Source: UBA4735 sp035935465 (GTDB lineage Bacteria; Chloroflexota; Limnocylindria; P2-11E). From it: a stretch of 64,000 nucleotides of DNA. The stretch lies in NCBI GenBank assembly GCA_035935465.1, contig DASYXA010000111.1:1-64000 (forward strand). The letters are read 5' to 3'. The translations under genes and the position numbers were made by a program. Positions 49,734 to 57,840 of this stretch are shown in pieces; within the stretch, counting starts at the first letter, position 1; every line of letters begins with the position of its first letter. Below the pieces are notes generated by a model, which was not told where the DNA came from, searched no databases, and worked only from the letters and a program-made list of their open reading frames with translations.

Positions 49734-50640
49734 CGAGTGCCTCCTTCAACGTCGCGGGATCCGACACGTTCGCGGTCCGCGCGTCGGGGAGGATCCGCTT
49801 CACGAGGCCGGTGAGCACGTTGCCCGGGCCGAACTCGATGAACGTCGTCGCGCCCTCCCCAGCGGCGCGCCGTACTGAGGTGACCCACTGTACGGGAGAG
49901 TGGACCTGCTTCTCCAGCAAACTGATGAAATCGCTCGAATTCGTGTGCACCTGCGCATCCACATTTGCGATCACCGGGTCCTTCAGCGGACGGAATGGCG
50001 TGGCGCGGATCGCCTCGGCAAGCTGCGGAGCGACCGCCCGCATCGCGGGTGAGTGGAACGCGCCCGACACCTTCAGTGGAATGACCCGCTTCGCACCCGC
50101 GGCCTTCAGCGTCTCCGTCGCGGCCGGCATATTCGCGAGCGGTCCGGTGACGACAACCTGCCCCGGGGCATTGTCGTTCGCGACGACGATGCCCGTGCCC
50201 TCGATGGCCGTCGCGATGACGTCGGCGTCGAGCCCGAGGACCGCGGCCATGCCGCCCGATGCGTCCGCGGCCTGCATGAGCTCGCCACGGGTGCGCACGA
50301 GCCGGAGCGCGTCGCCGAAGTCGAGCGCGCCGCCGGCGACGAGCGCGGTGAACTCGCCGAGCGAGTGGCCGAGGAGGATCGGGTCGGCGGCCAGTCCGTG
50401 CGCGAGGAACGCGCGATGCGCGGCGATGCTGGTCGCGAGGATCGCCGGCTGCGCGTTCGCGGTGCGCTCGAGCTCCGCGGCAGGCCCATCCCAGCAGAGC
50501 GCGCGGAGATCGAAGCCCAGCGCGGCGTTCGCCTCGGCGTACGCGCGCGCCGCTTCGGGGACCGACTCGGCCAGCGTGTTCCCCATCCCGACCGCCTGTG
50601 ATCCCTGGCCGGGGAACAGCCACGCGACGTCCGACGGCAC
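49696..50640 (-). CDS. fabD: Malonyl-CoA:ACP transacylase
   Basis: 314 aa, GTG start. Motifs: LFPGQGSQAVGMG, the nucleophile elbow LGHSLGEFTALVAGG, and the catalytic His in SGAFHSPAM. Transfers malonyl groups to ACP. First gene of fabD-accC-fabZ-rocF. A TAGACT hexamer ends six bases before the GTG, so the transcript is probably leaderless. A run of ten C residues lies 27 bases upstream of the start codon. Confidence 0.96.
   Translation of the reverse strand: MPSDVAWLFPGQGSQAVGMGNTLAESVPEAARAYAEANAALGFDLRALCWDGPAAELERTANAQPAILATSIAAHRAFLAHGLAADPILLGHSLGEFTALVAGGALDFGDALRLVRTRGELMQAADASGGMAAVLGLDADVIATAIEGTGIVVANDNAPGQVVVTGPLANMPAATETLKAAGAKRVIPLKVSGAFHSPAMRAVAPQLAEAIRATPFRPLKDPVIANVDAQVHTNSSDFISLLEKQVHSPVQWVTSVRRAAGEGATTFIEFGPGNVLTGLVKRILPDARTANVSDPATLKEALDLVRQDPHREPG
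49740..49745 (-). promoter_or_regulatory. Shine-Dalgarno AGGAGG placing the accC start at ATC
   Basis: Inside the 3' end of fabD, AGGAGG is followed by cactcg and then ATC at 49733, the only initiation signal compatible with the conserved AccC N terminus. Confidence 0.7.
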
Positions 50641-50646
50641 CGCGGC

Positions 50647-50652
50647 AGTCTA
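50647..50652 (-). promoter_or_regulatory. -10 hexamer TAGACT of fabD
   Basis: Minus strand TAGACT, gccgcg, then the fabD GTG. Confidence 0.6.
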
Positions 50653-50666
50653 GGGACGGCGATCGG

Positions 50667-50676
50667 CCCCCCCCCC
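50667..50676. repeat. Homopolymer of ten C
   Basis: Ten consecutive C on the plus strand (G on the fabD coding strand) just upstream of the fabD -10, where length changes would alter the upstream promoter face. Confidence 0.8.
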
Positions 50677-50700
50677 GCACGCCCGAACGCGGTCATTGGT

Positions 50701-50714
50701 CCCCCGATCGGGGG
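50701..50714. other. 14-bp perfect palindrome
   Basis: cccccgatcggggg between the divergent fabD and PstS-like genes. Possible operator or hairpin; no further evidence. Confidence 0.4.
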
Positions 50715-50749
50715 TCCCGCACGGCCACGCGAAGGATGAGAGTGCGACG

Positions 50750-51595
50750 GTGCGCTTGCCGACGCGCTCGCTCGCGATGACCCTTGTGGTCGCGACCGTC
50801 GTTGTCACGGGCTGCGGCACGACCGAGCGCCCGCAACCCACTGACCCGCTGGCCGGCATCTACATGGGTGTCGGGTCAGCGACCACGCTGGACAACGCGA
50901 CGCTCATCACCGCGGCGTTCGCGAAACGGCACCCCGGCGTCAAGTTCCAGCTCGACGTGACCGACACCGAGACCGCGGTCGTCAGGGTCAGCGCCGGCGA
51001 CGCCGACGTCGATTTCGGCTTCATCGGCCGTCCGCTGCGGCCCTCCGAGAAAGTGATCCCGCTGACGCCGTTGGGTTCGACCGGCAGCGCGTTCGCGGTC
51101 AACGCGAGCAACAAGGTGCGCTCGGTGACGAAGGCCCAGCTCAAAGATCTGCTCACCGGCAAGATCACCGACTGGGCGCAGCTCGGCGGCACCGGCGCGG
51201 TCAAGATCCTGCTCCGCGAGGCGACGAGCAACACCCGGAAGGGCCTGGAGACGTACGTCTTCGGCTCCGAGAAGCCCGTGTACGGGCCGACGGACTTCAC
51301 GACGTCGGCGACGAACGCGGCGTCCACAGAGATGTCCGATGCGTTGAAGTCGCTCACCGGTTCGATCGGCATGGTCACGCTCGCTTCGAAGACGCTCGCG
51401 AATCCCTCCATCAGGCTGCTCGAGATGGATGGCATCCCCGCGACGCTGGAATCGCTCGCATCCGGCTCGTGGCCGGTGCGCCGCGCCGCGTACCTGTGCA
51501 CGAGCGCGGATCCGGCGCGGCTGAAACCCGCGATCAAGGCGCTCCTCGAGTTCGCGAAGAGCCCCGAGGGAATGCAAGCGCTCGCCGGACACTGA
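50750..51595 (+). CDS. PstS-like phosphate/substrate-binding lipoprotein
   Basis: 281 aa from the GTG at 50750 (VRLPTRSLAMTLVVATVVVTG), giving a lipoprotein signal with lipobox VVTGC; an ATG at 50777 is an alternative and 50696 would add an uncharged shadow. The mature part is a PBP-like periplasmic-binding fold (PstS_2 group) with STRK-type stretches such as REATSNTRKGLETYVFG and SLTGSIGMVTLAS. Related proteins bind phosphate, tungstate or similar oxyanions. No pstC, pstA or pstB genes adjoin it, so it is an orphan. Confidence 0.8.
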   Translation: MRLPTRSLAMTLVVATVVVTGCGTTERPQPTDPLAGIYMGVGSATTLDNATLITAAFAKRHPGVKFQLDVTDTETAVVRVSAGDADVDFGFIGRPLRPSEKVIPLTPLGSTGSAFAVNASNKVRSVTKAQLKDLLTGKITDWAQLGGTGAVKILLREATSNTRKGLETYVFGSEKPVYGPTDFTTSATNAASTEMSDALKSLTGSIGMVTLASKTLANPSIRLLEMDGIPATLESLASGSWPVRRAAYLCTSADPARLKPAIKALLEFAKSPEGMQALAGH

Positions 51596-51599
51596 CCCG

Positions 51600-52007
51600 C
51601 TAGCGACGCTCGATCGCGAAGAGAGCTTGGCCGTACTCCACGGGCGCGCCGCCGGCGACCAGCACGTCGCGCAGCACGCCGTCGATCGGAGCGACCACGT
51701 CGGTCATCGCGCCGAGCGACTGCACGGCGCCGAGCACGGTCCCCTTCTTCACCTCGTCGCCGGAGGTCCACTCCTTGGACGCGCTGAAGATCCCGACACC
51801 GGACGAGTGCACCCGGGACGGCTCCGGCGCGTTCGGCGCTGCCAGGGCGGCGCGCGCCGCGGCAGTGGCCGGCGTGACCGCCGACGGAGCGCGCACGATC
51901 GCGGCGGACATGCCCTCGGCCTCGACCTCGATCACGCTCGCGCCCGAGCCCTCCGCGAGCCGGAGCAGATCGTCGAGCAGCGCGAGCACCTCGTCCTTGT
52001 CGCTCAC
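51600..52007 (-). CDS. AccB-like protein lacking the biotin-acceptor lysine (BADC-like)
   Basis: 135 aa. It has AccB architecture: an N-terminal helix (DKDEVLALLDDLLRLAEGS), a variable linker and a C-terminal biotinyl-domain fold starting VGIFSASKEWTSGDEVKKG. At the acceptor site the family motif EAMKL is replaced by QSLGA in GAVQSLGAMTDVVAPIDG, so the Lys is Gly and biotin cannot be attached. It is last in accD-accA and starts with GTG overlapping the accA stop, while a normal AccB is encoded at 41.9 kb. Plant BADC proteins are lysine-less AccB paralogues that enter acetyl-CoA carboxylase and lower its activity; a similar role is inferred here. Alternatively it is a decayed carrier. Confidence 0.85.
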   Translation of the reverse strand: MSDKDEVLALLDDLLRLAEGSGASVIEVEAEGMSAAIVRAPSAVTPATAAARAALAAPNAPEPSRVHSSGVGIFSASKEWTSGDEVKKGTVLGAVQSLGAMTDVVAPIDGVLRDVLVAGGAPVEYGQALFAIERR

Positions 52008-52975
52008 GTGGGCCTCAGCATCCGCCGCCAGAAGGGCTCGTTCTTCTTCACCGGCGCCGCACCGGGCAGCGGCTCGACGACCACGCCGATGTGCCGGTAC
52101 CGCTCGTAGCGCGCGGAGAGCAGGTCGGCGATCGGCACGCGGCCGAGCCGGTCGAGCTGGACGATGACCGCCGACTTGATCGCGGCGATCGTCGCCTGCG
52201 GGTCGGTGTGCGCGCCTCCGGCCGGCTCGGGGATGAGCCCGTCGACGACGCCGAGGCGCAGCAGGTCGGTCGCCGCGAGCTTCAGCGCATTGGCGGCCTG
52301 CTCGGCCTCCGTCGCGCTCCGCCAGAGGATCGCGGCGGCACCCTCGGGGGAGATGACCGAGTAGATCGCGTTCTGCAGCGCGAGCACGACATCGCCGACC
52401 GCGAGCGCCAGCGCGCCGCCGGAGCCGCCCTCACCGAGGATGATCGCCACGATCGGGGTCTGGAGACCGGTCATGACGAGGATCGACTTCGCGATCGCCT
52501 CGGCCTGCCCGCGCTCCTCGGCCTCGGGGCCGGGGTACGCGCCGGGCGTATCCACCAAGGTGACGAGTGGCAGGTGGAACTTCTCGGCCATCCGGTAGAG
52601 GCGGATCGCCTTGCGGTAGCCCTCGGGGTACGGCATCCCGAAGCTGCGCGCGATGTTCTCCTCGGTGGTCGCGCCGCGCTGCTGCGCGACGACGACGACC
52701 GGGCCGACGCCGTCGAGCTCCGCGATCCCGCCCACGACCGCCGGATCGTCCCGGTAGCCGCGGTCGCCGTGGAGCTCTTGGAACTTCTCGAACAGGCCGT
52801 CGATGACCTCGATCGCGTGCGGCCGCTTCAGCTCGCGCGCGAGCTGGACGGACTGCCACGGCGTGCGCTGCCCGGTGATCGTCGCGGCGTCGGTGATGAG
52901 CCCGGCGTCCGCGGGGAGGTGGCCGTTCCCGTCGGCGGTCTTCTTCGCGCCGAGCAGCCGGTCGACGACGTCCAT
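52004..52975 (-). CDS. accA: Acetyl-CoA carboxylase carboxyltransferase subunit alpha
   Basis: 323 aa from the ATG at 52975, which shares bases with the accD stop (TAATG). Crotonase-like fold with GMPYPEGYRKAIRLYRMAEKF (quoted in part), the oxyanion-hole region DTPGAYPGPEAEERGQAEAI and ILGEGGSGGALALAVGD. Forms the carboxyltransferase heterotetramer with AccD and moves the carboxyl from biotin to acetyl-CoA. Confidence 0.95.
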   Translation of the reverse strand: MDVVDRLLGAKKTADGNGHLPADAGLITDAATITGQRTPWQSVQLARELKRPHAIEVIDGLFEKFQELHGDRGYRDDPAVVGGIAELDGVGPVVVVAQQRGATTEENIARSFGMPYPEGYRKAIRLYRMAEKFHLPLVTLVDTPGAYPGPEAEERGQAEAIAKSILVMTGLQTPIVAIILGEGGSGGALALAVGDVVLALQNAIYSVISPEGAAAILWRSATEAEQAANALKLAATDLLRLGVVDGLIPEPAGGAHTDPQATIAAIKSAVIVQLDRLGRVPIADLLSARYERYRHIGVVVEPLPGAAPVKKNEPFWRRMLRPT

Positions 52976-53826
52976 TACAACGACCACCGCAGATCGCGCG
53001 CGCTCGGCCGGAACGCGTTCAGGAAGTACGCGATGCGCTCGCGGAGCTGCGCACGGGGCACGACCTGGTCGACGAACCCGTGCTCCAGGACGAACTCGCT
53101 CCGCTGGAAGCCCTTCGGGAGCTTCTCGCCGATCGTCTCGCTCGTCACGCGCGCGCCGGAAAAGCCGATGAGCGCGTTCGGCTCGGCGAAGATGATGTCG
53201 CCGAGCGACGCGAATGACGCGAGCACGCCACCGGTCGTCGGATCGGTGAGCAGGCTGACGTACGGAAGGCCCGCCTCGTCGAGGCGATGGAGCGCGCCGA
53301 GGATCTTCGCCATCTGCATGAGCGAGAGGGTGCCCTCCTGCATCCGCGCGCCGCCGGACGCGCTCACGATGAGCAGCGGCCTGCGGTTCGCGAGCGCACG
53401 CTCGGCGGCGCGAGTGAGCTTCTCCCCCACGACGCTGCCCATCGAGCCGCCCATGAAGTCGAAGTCCATGACCGCGAGCTCGATCTGGTTCTCGTCGATC
53501 CGCGCCGTGCCGCAGATCGCCGCGTCCTTCTCGCCGCTCTTCGCCTGCGACTGCTGGACCCGCTGCGGGTACGGCTTCTGGTCGCTGAATCCGAGCGGAT
53601 CGCCGCTCACCAGGTCTGTGTCGTGCTCGGTGAAGCTGCCCTTATCGACCAGCAGCGCGATGCGCTCGCGCGCGCCGAGCCGGAAGTGGTGCCCGCAGTT
53701 CGAGCAGACGTTGTGGTTCCGGGCGAGCTGCTTGTTGAACAGCATCTCGCCGCACGTCGGACACTGCGTCCAGAGGTGCGACGGGAACTCCTTGCGCTGC
53801 CGCCCGAACGGCATCCGAAGCCTCAT
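52975..53826 (-). CDS. accD: Acetyl-CoA carboxylase carboxyltransferase subunit beta
   Basis: 283 aa from the ATG at 53826 in a TAATG overlap with degV. N-terminal zinc ribbon with CPTC and CSNC pairs, then the crotonase-like domain: FDFMGGSMGSVVGEKLTRA, SASGGARMQEGTLSLMQM and LTDPTTGGVLASFASLGD. Partner of AccA. The order birA-degV-accD-accA-BADC-like joins the carboxyltransferase to the biotin ligase. Confidence 0.95.
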   Translation of the reverse strand: MRLRMPFGRQRKEFPSHLWTQCPTCGEMLFNKQLARNHNVCSNCGHHFRLGARERIALLVDKGSFTEHDTDLVSGDPLGFSDQKPYPQRVQQSQAKSGEKDAAICGTARIDENQIELAVMDFDFMGGSMGSVVGEKLTRAAERALANRRPLLIVSASGGARMQEGTLSLMQMAKILGALHRLDEAGLPYVSLLTDPTTGGVLASFASLGDIIFAEPNALIGFSGARVTSETIGEKLPKGFQRSEFVLEHGFVDQVVPRAQLRERIAYFLNAFRPSARDLRWSL

Positions 53827-54695
53827 TACGCACCATGTTCCTCTTGGTACCAGCCGAGCGCCACCGCTCCCGGTCCGGCGTGCGTCGCGAGCACCGGCCC
53901 GGCCTCGTCGACCCAGTACTCGACGCAGTGGTAGCGCTCCTGGACCCACTCGCCGAGGACCCGCGCGCGATCTGGCGCGTTGGTATGGAGGAGCGCGGCG
54001 TGGATCCGGCCGCCCGGTGGCGTGCGGGCCTCGATGAGCCCCTGGAGGGTGGCCATCCCGCGCTCGCGCGTGCGGACCTTCTCGACCGACTCGGCCTTGC
54101 CGTCGGCGAGGTCGAGGATGACCTTCAGCGAGAGCAGCGAGCCGAACGCGGCCGCGGCGCCCGAGATCCGGCCGGATCGCTTGAGGAAGTCCAGCGTGTC
54201 GATGAGCGCGAGGAGATGCGTCTTCGGTGCGAGGTCGCGCGCGAGCTGCGCGGTCTGCTGGAGGGACTTCCCCTCGCGGCGGGCCTTCGCGCACGCGGTC
54301 GCGAGGAGCCCGATGGTGCACGCGGTCGAGCGCGAGTCCACGACCACGATGTTCGTGTCGATGATCTGCTGCGCCGTCGTCGTCGCGACCGAGTACGTGC
54401 CCGAGAACTCCGTCGCGACGGTGAGCACGAGCATGTCGCGGTAGCCGTCGCGCACGGCCTGCTCGTACACGTCGCGGCACTCGCCGATGGACGGCTGCGA
54501 CGTCGTCGGCTTCGCCTTCGGGTCCTTCACCCTGTCGTAGAACTGCTCGGCCGTGAGGTCGACGTCCGCGGTGTACGACTCCGCGCCGAAGCTCACGTGG
54601 AGCGGCAGCGTGCGCAGGTCGAGCTCGCGCCGCATCGGATGCGGCAGGACGGTCGTGCCATCGATGATGATGGCGAACGGGAATCGGCCGCTCAT
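53826..54695 (-). CDS. DegV-family fatty-acid-binding protein
   Basis: 289 aa. DegV/FakB fold: FAIIIDGTTVLPHPM at the N terminus, then TTSQPSIGECRDVYEQA (ligand Thr-Ser pocket), TVATEFSGTYSVATTTAQ, VVVDSRSTACTIG and LDFLKRSGRISGAAAAFG. Family members bind a fatty-acid chain and present it to FakA kinase or carry it elsewhere. No FakA gene is in the window. Its place inside the acetyl-CoA carboxylase operon supports a lipid role. Overlaps birA by 4 nt. Confidence 0.92.
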   Translation of the reverse strand: MSGRFPFAIIIDGTTVLPHPMRRELDLRTLPLHVSFGAESYTADVDLTAEQFYDRVKDPKAKPTTSQPSIGECRDVYEQAVRDGYRDMLVLTVATEFSGTYSVATTTAQQIIDTNIVVVDSRSTACTIGLLATACAKARREGKSLQQTAQLARDLAPKTHLLALIDTLDFLKRSGRISGAAAAFGSLLSLKVILDLADGKAESVEKVRTRERGMATLQGLIEARTPPGGRIHAALLHTNAPDRARVLGEWVQERYHCVEYWVDEAGPVLATHAGPGAVALGWYQEEHGA

Positions 54696-55447
54696 CCCAG
54701 AACCCTCACCTCTCCCGCGATGACGCGCTGCTGACCATAGGGGGTTTCGACCAGAAGAGCACCGTCCTCGCCGAGCGCGATCGCCGTGCCGCGGAACGCC
54801 GGGCTACCGGCGCCGCTCACCTCGACCTCGCGGTGCAGCGTGATCGAGCGCTTCCGCCACTCGGTGAGCAGTGCCGGCCAGGTCGCTCTGTCGGTCGCGG
54901 CATCGAGCTCCGCCGTCATGCGGGCGAGGAGCGCGAGGCGGTCGACGTCATGGCCCGCGCGCGCGAGGCTCGTCGCCGTGTCGGCGATCGCGCGCGGCAG
55001 CTCGCGCTGTGACACGTTCACGCCGATGCCGAGGACCAGGTGATCGCCGGCACCGTGCGCGAGGACGCCGGCGATCTTTCCGTTGGTGAGCCACACGTCG
55101 TTCGGCCACTTGAGTCCCAGGTCGGCAACGCCGAACGGCCGGAGTGCCTTCGTGACCGCGACGCCGGCGAGGAGCGTGACGAGACCCGGCTCCGCGGGCG
55201 CCGGCCGGAACACCCACGACGCGAGGAGCGCCGTGCCCGGCTCGGACAGCCACGACTTCTCGCCGCGACCGTGCCCCGCGGTCTGCTGATCCGCGACGAC
55301 GACGATCGGCTCGGCGCCGTTGCGGGCGAGCTCGCGCGCGCGGTCCTGCGTCGACGCGATCGACGGGTGGTACTCGATGTCCCACCCGATCTCGCGCGCG
55401 AAGGCCGAGCGCACCGCGGGGTCGGCGAGCAGTGAAAGACGGTCCAT
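54692..55447 (-). CDS. birA: Biotin--[acetyl-CoA-carboxylase] ligase
   Basis: 251 aa, class I (no N-terminal DNA-binding domain). Biotin/AMP loop VVVADQQTAGHGRGEKSWLS, LKWPNDVWLTNGKIAGVL and a small C-terminal SH3-like domain. Attaches biotin to AccB (41.9 kb). TAGCCT and six bases precede the ATG, so leaderless initiation is likely. First gene of birA-degV-accD-accA-BADC-like, linking biotinylation, carboxyltransferase and a lysine-less carrier in one unit. Confidence 0.94.
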   Translation of the reverse strand: MDRLSLLADPAVRSAFAREIGWDIEYHPSIASTQDRARELARNGAEPIVVVADQQTAGHGRGEKSWLSEPGTALLASWVFRPAPAEPGLVTLLAGVAVTKALRPFGVADLGLKWPNDVWLTNGKIAGVLAHGAGDHLVLGIGVNVSQRELPRAIADTATSLARAGHDVDRLALLARMTAELDAATDRATWPALLTEWRKRSITLHREVEVSGAGSPAFRGTAIALGEDGALLVETPYGQQRVIAGEVRVLG

Positions 55448-55453
55448 CGCGCA

Positions 55454-55459
55454 AGGCTA
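55454..55459 (-). promoter_or_regulatory. -10 hexamer TAGCCT of birA
   Basis: Minus strand TAGCCT, tgcgcg, then the birA ATG. Confidence 0.55.
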
Positions 55460-55497
55460 GCGGCGGCCGTTCGCTGCGATCGTGCTGCGGGCCTGCC

Positions 55498-55503
55498 TAG
55501 ACT
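55498..55503 (+). promoter_or_regulatory. -10 hexamer TAGACT, leaderless type
   Basis: TAGACT, tcgtcg, then the GTG at 55510; this spacing decides that start over the ATG at 55516. Confidence 0.55.
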
Positions 55504-55509
55504 TCGTCG

Positions 55510-56346
55510 GTGGAGATGCCGCCCGTCAGAGTCAGCATCGCTTCGCTGAGCAACGAGGCGATTCAAAACGTATTCCGGTCGTCGTTCGTCGCACACCTTA
55601 GAGACGTCTTCCACGAGGCGTTCGGGGACGCCTGGCGTCCGCAACTTGTGAATTCGTTCGGTCAGGTCGGGTGGACTGCGATCGTGAGCTCAGTCCAGCT
55701 GGGGATTGCTTCAGGCTCGCGCGACACTCCGCCAATTGATGAGTTCGACTTCCTCGACGTCGCGGACCTGCACGCCGTCGTCTCCAAACACTTCGCCATC
55801 ATCTTTCCCGCTTTAGCAGCGCTCGACGATAGGGCACGAATCGCCGCACGCCAGGCGGTGCTTCGCCGGCTAAAGGCCATAACCGATGCGCGAAATGCCA
55901 TCGCGCATCCGACGGCGGCCGACCTGAGCGAGATGGACGCATTCGTCGCAATGGAGGATGCGCGCAGGGTGCTTCGTCGTTTCGATACCGCCGCAGCGAC
56001 GAAGGTCGAGGACCTTGAATTGGAGGTTCTCCGCCGTTCATCTCGGCTCGCTGTGAAAGAGCCTCCAATTGCGCCCCAAAGCGCCGAACCCTTCTTGGAT
56101 CTGTGGATGTCTCTCGGCCCGAACGAGTTCTTCGTGCGATTCGTCGAGTTCATGCACGATCTGACCGACATGTTCGACGAGGGTCTTGCAGAGGAAGCGA
56201 GAGCCGGCGGCGCGGATGCGTTCAAACGCGACTGGGCCCTCGGCTCCGAGGAGGTGGCACTGGCCGTGGTCAAATGGTTCCTCTTTCAGCCCTATGCCGA
56301 TTTGGACCATCTGTCAGAACCCCCCATTGGTGACGGGCATGTGTGA
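55510..56346 (+). CDS. HEPN-like Rx4H protein, function unknown
   Basis: 278 aa. The first half is helical and contains RLKAITDARNAIAHPTAADL, an Rx4H arrangement (Arg128, His133) like the active site of HEPN ribonucleases and Swt1-type HEPN domains. The second half (LDLWMSLGPNEFFVRFVEFM, then FDEGLAEEARAGGADAFKRD) is another helical region without a known family. Codon use is less GC-rich than in birA or the lipoprotein genes around it, suggesting acquisition. Could act in defence or RNA stress as a lone HEPN, but no antitoxin (MNT or other) adjoins it. Confidence 0.65.
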   Translation: MEMPPVRVSIASLSNEAIQNVFRSSFVAHLRDVFHEAFGDAWRPQLVNSFGQVGWTAIVSSVQLGIASGSRDTPPIDEFDFLDVADLHAVVSKHFAIIFPALAALDDRARIAARQAVLRRLKAITDARNAIAHPTAADLSEMDAFVAMEDARRVLRRFDTAAATKVEDLELEVLRRSSRLAVKEPPIAPQSAEPFLDLWMSLGPNEFFVRFVEFMHDLTDMFDEGLAEEARAGGADAFKRDWALGSEEVALAVVKWFLFQPYADLDHLSEPPIGDGHV

Positions 56347-56415
56347 TTCACGGGTCACCGGGATCATCGGGCACGTCGTCGACGCATCGTGCCCGTCAAC
56401 TAGCGTGCGCATGAG

Positions 56416-56649
56416 ATGACTGAAATGACGTACGAGGTCTGGGACTACGAGAGCGGCAACGCGCAGGGCGTCTACACGTCGCTGCTCGCTGCGCTCCTCT
56501 TCTTGCACGAAGCAGTGGAACGTGAGGGCATCGCCACACTCGACGGCTTGGTCCTGATGGAGGTCCGCTCTGGCGGTGATCGCCGCTTGATCGCTGAAGA
56601 GCGTGACCTCATCCCACTCATCGGCGTCGGGGCGCTCGCTACCGGCTAA
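56416..56649 (+). CDS. Small hypothetical protein
   Basis: 77 aa (MTEMTYEVWDYESGNAQGVY onward), compact alpha/beta pattern, weakly acidic, no cysteines, no signal peptide. TAGCGT lies nine bases before the ATG. It follows the Rx4H gene by 69 nt on the same strand. No family recognised; a partner or immunity role for the upstream gene is only a possibility. Confidence 0.6.
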   Translation: MTEMTYEVWDYESGNAQGVYTSLLAALLFLHEAVEREGIATLDGLVLMEVRSGGDRRLIAEERDLIPLIGVGALATG

Positions 56650-56765
56650 CCCGTGGCAGAGGCCACCGGGACAAAGCGAACTCGTAGCTCCCGCGTACGA
56701 GTTGACTACGAGTCCCGGGCCGCGGATCGGGCGCGCAGGCGCCACGACACCGCGATGCTCGGGAG

Positions 56766-57824
56766 ATGCGGATCCTCGTCGCGGCGTGCCTGGTCGTCGC
56801 GTCCTGCGGCGCCCACTCGGTCGCCGCCTCGGGCCCAACGCCGTCGCCCGTGCGATCGAACGTGCCGTGGGTCGCGGACGGCGCTCGCCCGACGCCGATC
56901 CCCGAGCCGACCGTCGAGCCGCGACCGACGGCCGTTCCGGATTGCCGGGCATCGGATCTCGTCGGAGTCGCATATCGCGGCCAGGGTGCCGGCGGCTGGT
57001 GGGTCCGCGGCCTCATGCTCGGCAATCGCGGTGAGGCACGCTGCGTCGTCGCGGGTCCGCTGTCCGCCGCGTATCTGGACGCGGCGGGAGCCGCCATCGC
57101 CACCGCTGGCGTGCGCAGCCCGACGTGGTCGAGTCCCGGCTGGGCGGTGCTCGAGCCGCGAAGCCTCCCGGTCGACGACCACGTGATCCATCCCGGCCAG
57201 GCGCGGATCACGCTGGAGTCGTACGGGGACTGCGAGCACCGCGAGCTTCGGGCGATCGCGGTCACGTTCGCCACGCCGGCGGCCGTGATCCGGTTCGCGG
57301 TCGAGCCGCAACCGGTCGGCGGTCGCTGCGACGCCCCCGGACAGCGGCTCGGGGTCTCGAGCTGGGCGATCGCGCCGACGGAGCCGCCGGTGTTCCCCAC
57401 TCCGGCGCCGCTCCCGCTCGCGTTCGCGATCAATGCGCCGGCCGTGGCGTTCGCCGGCGAGTCGCTCACCTACGTCGTGCGCGTCACGAACGCGGCGGCG
57501 GCGCCGTATACGTGGGGCCACGGCTGCCCGATCTACCTCGAGTCGCTCCCCGGCCGCGAGGCGACGCCGTCCCTCGTCCCCGATCGCGGCGGAAAGTGGG
57601 AGCCGCCGGCCAGGACGTACGCCGGCTTCGCGAAGGAGCTTCATCCGCTGAACTGCGCCGGCGCCGGTGCGATCCCCGCGGGCGGGGAGGCGTCCTTCGA
57701 GATGCGGATCGCCGTCCCGCGCGATGCGCTCGGGCCCGAGACGCTGCACTGGGAAATCGCGAGCCCGCTGCCGAACGTGCACGTGACGGCGCCGCTCGAG
57801 ATCCTGCCGCCGCGAGGTCGCTAG
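56766..57824 (+). CDS. DUF4232-like lipoprotein
   Basis: 352 aa. Lipoprotein signal with lipobox VVASC and a Pro/Thr/Glu-rich linker. The first domain starts DCRASDLVGVAYRGQGAGG and has the Cys pair and LMLGNRGEARCVVAGP typical of DUF4232. A second immunoglobulin-like domain (LPLAFAINAPAVAFAGESLT, then HPLNCAGAGAIPAGGEASFE) follows a second linker. Extracytoplasmic, function unknown. Nucleotide cyclase gene follows after 16 nt. Confidence 0.78.
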   Translation: MRILVAACLVVASCGAHSVAASGPTPSPVRSNVPWVADGARPTPIPEPTVEPRPTAVPDCRASDLVGVAYRGQGAGGWWVRGLMLGNRGEARCVVAGPLSAAYLDAAGAAIATAGVRSPTWSSPGWAVLEPRSLPVDDHVIHPGQARITLESYGDCEHRELRAIAVTFATPAAVIRFAVEPQPVGGRCDAPGQRLGVSSWAIAPTEPPVFPTPAPLPLAFAINAPAVAFAGESLTYVVRVTNAAAAPYTWGHGCPIYLESLPGREATPSLVPDRGGKWEPPARTYAGFAKELHPLNCAGAGAIPAGGEASFEMRIAVPRDALGPETLHWEIASPLPNVHVTAPLEILPPRGR

Positions 57825-57840
57825 CGCGGCATCAGCGAGA

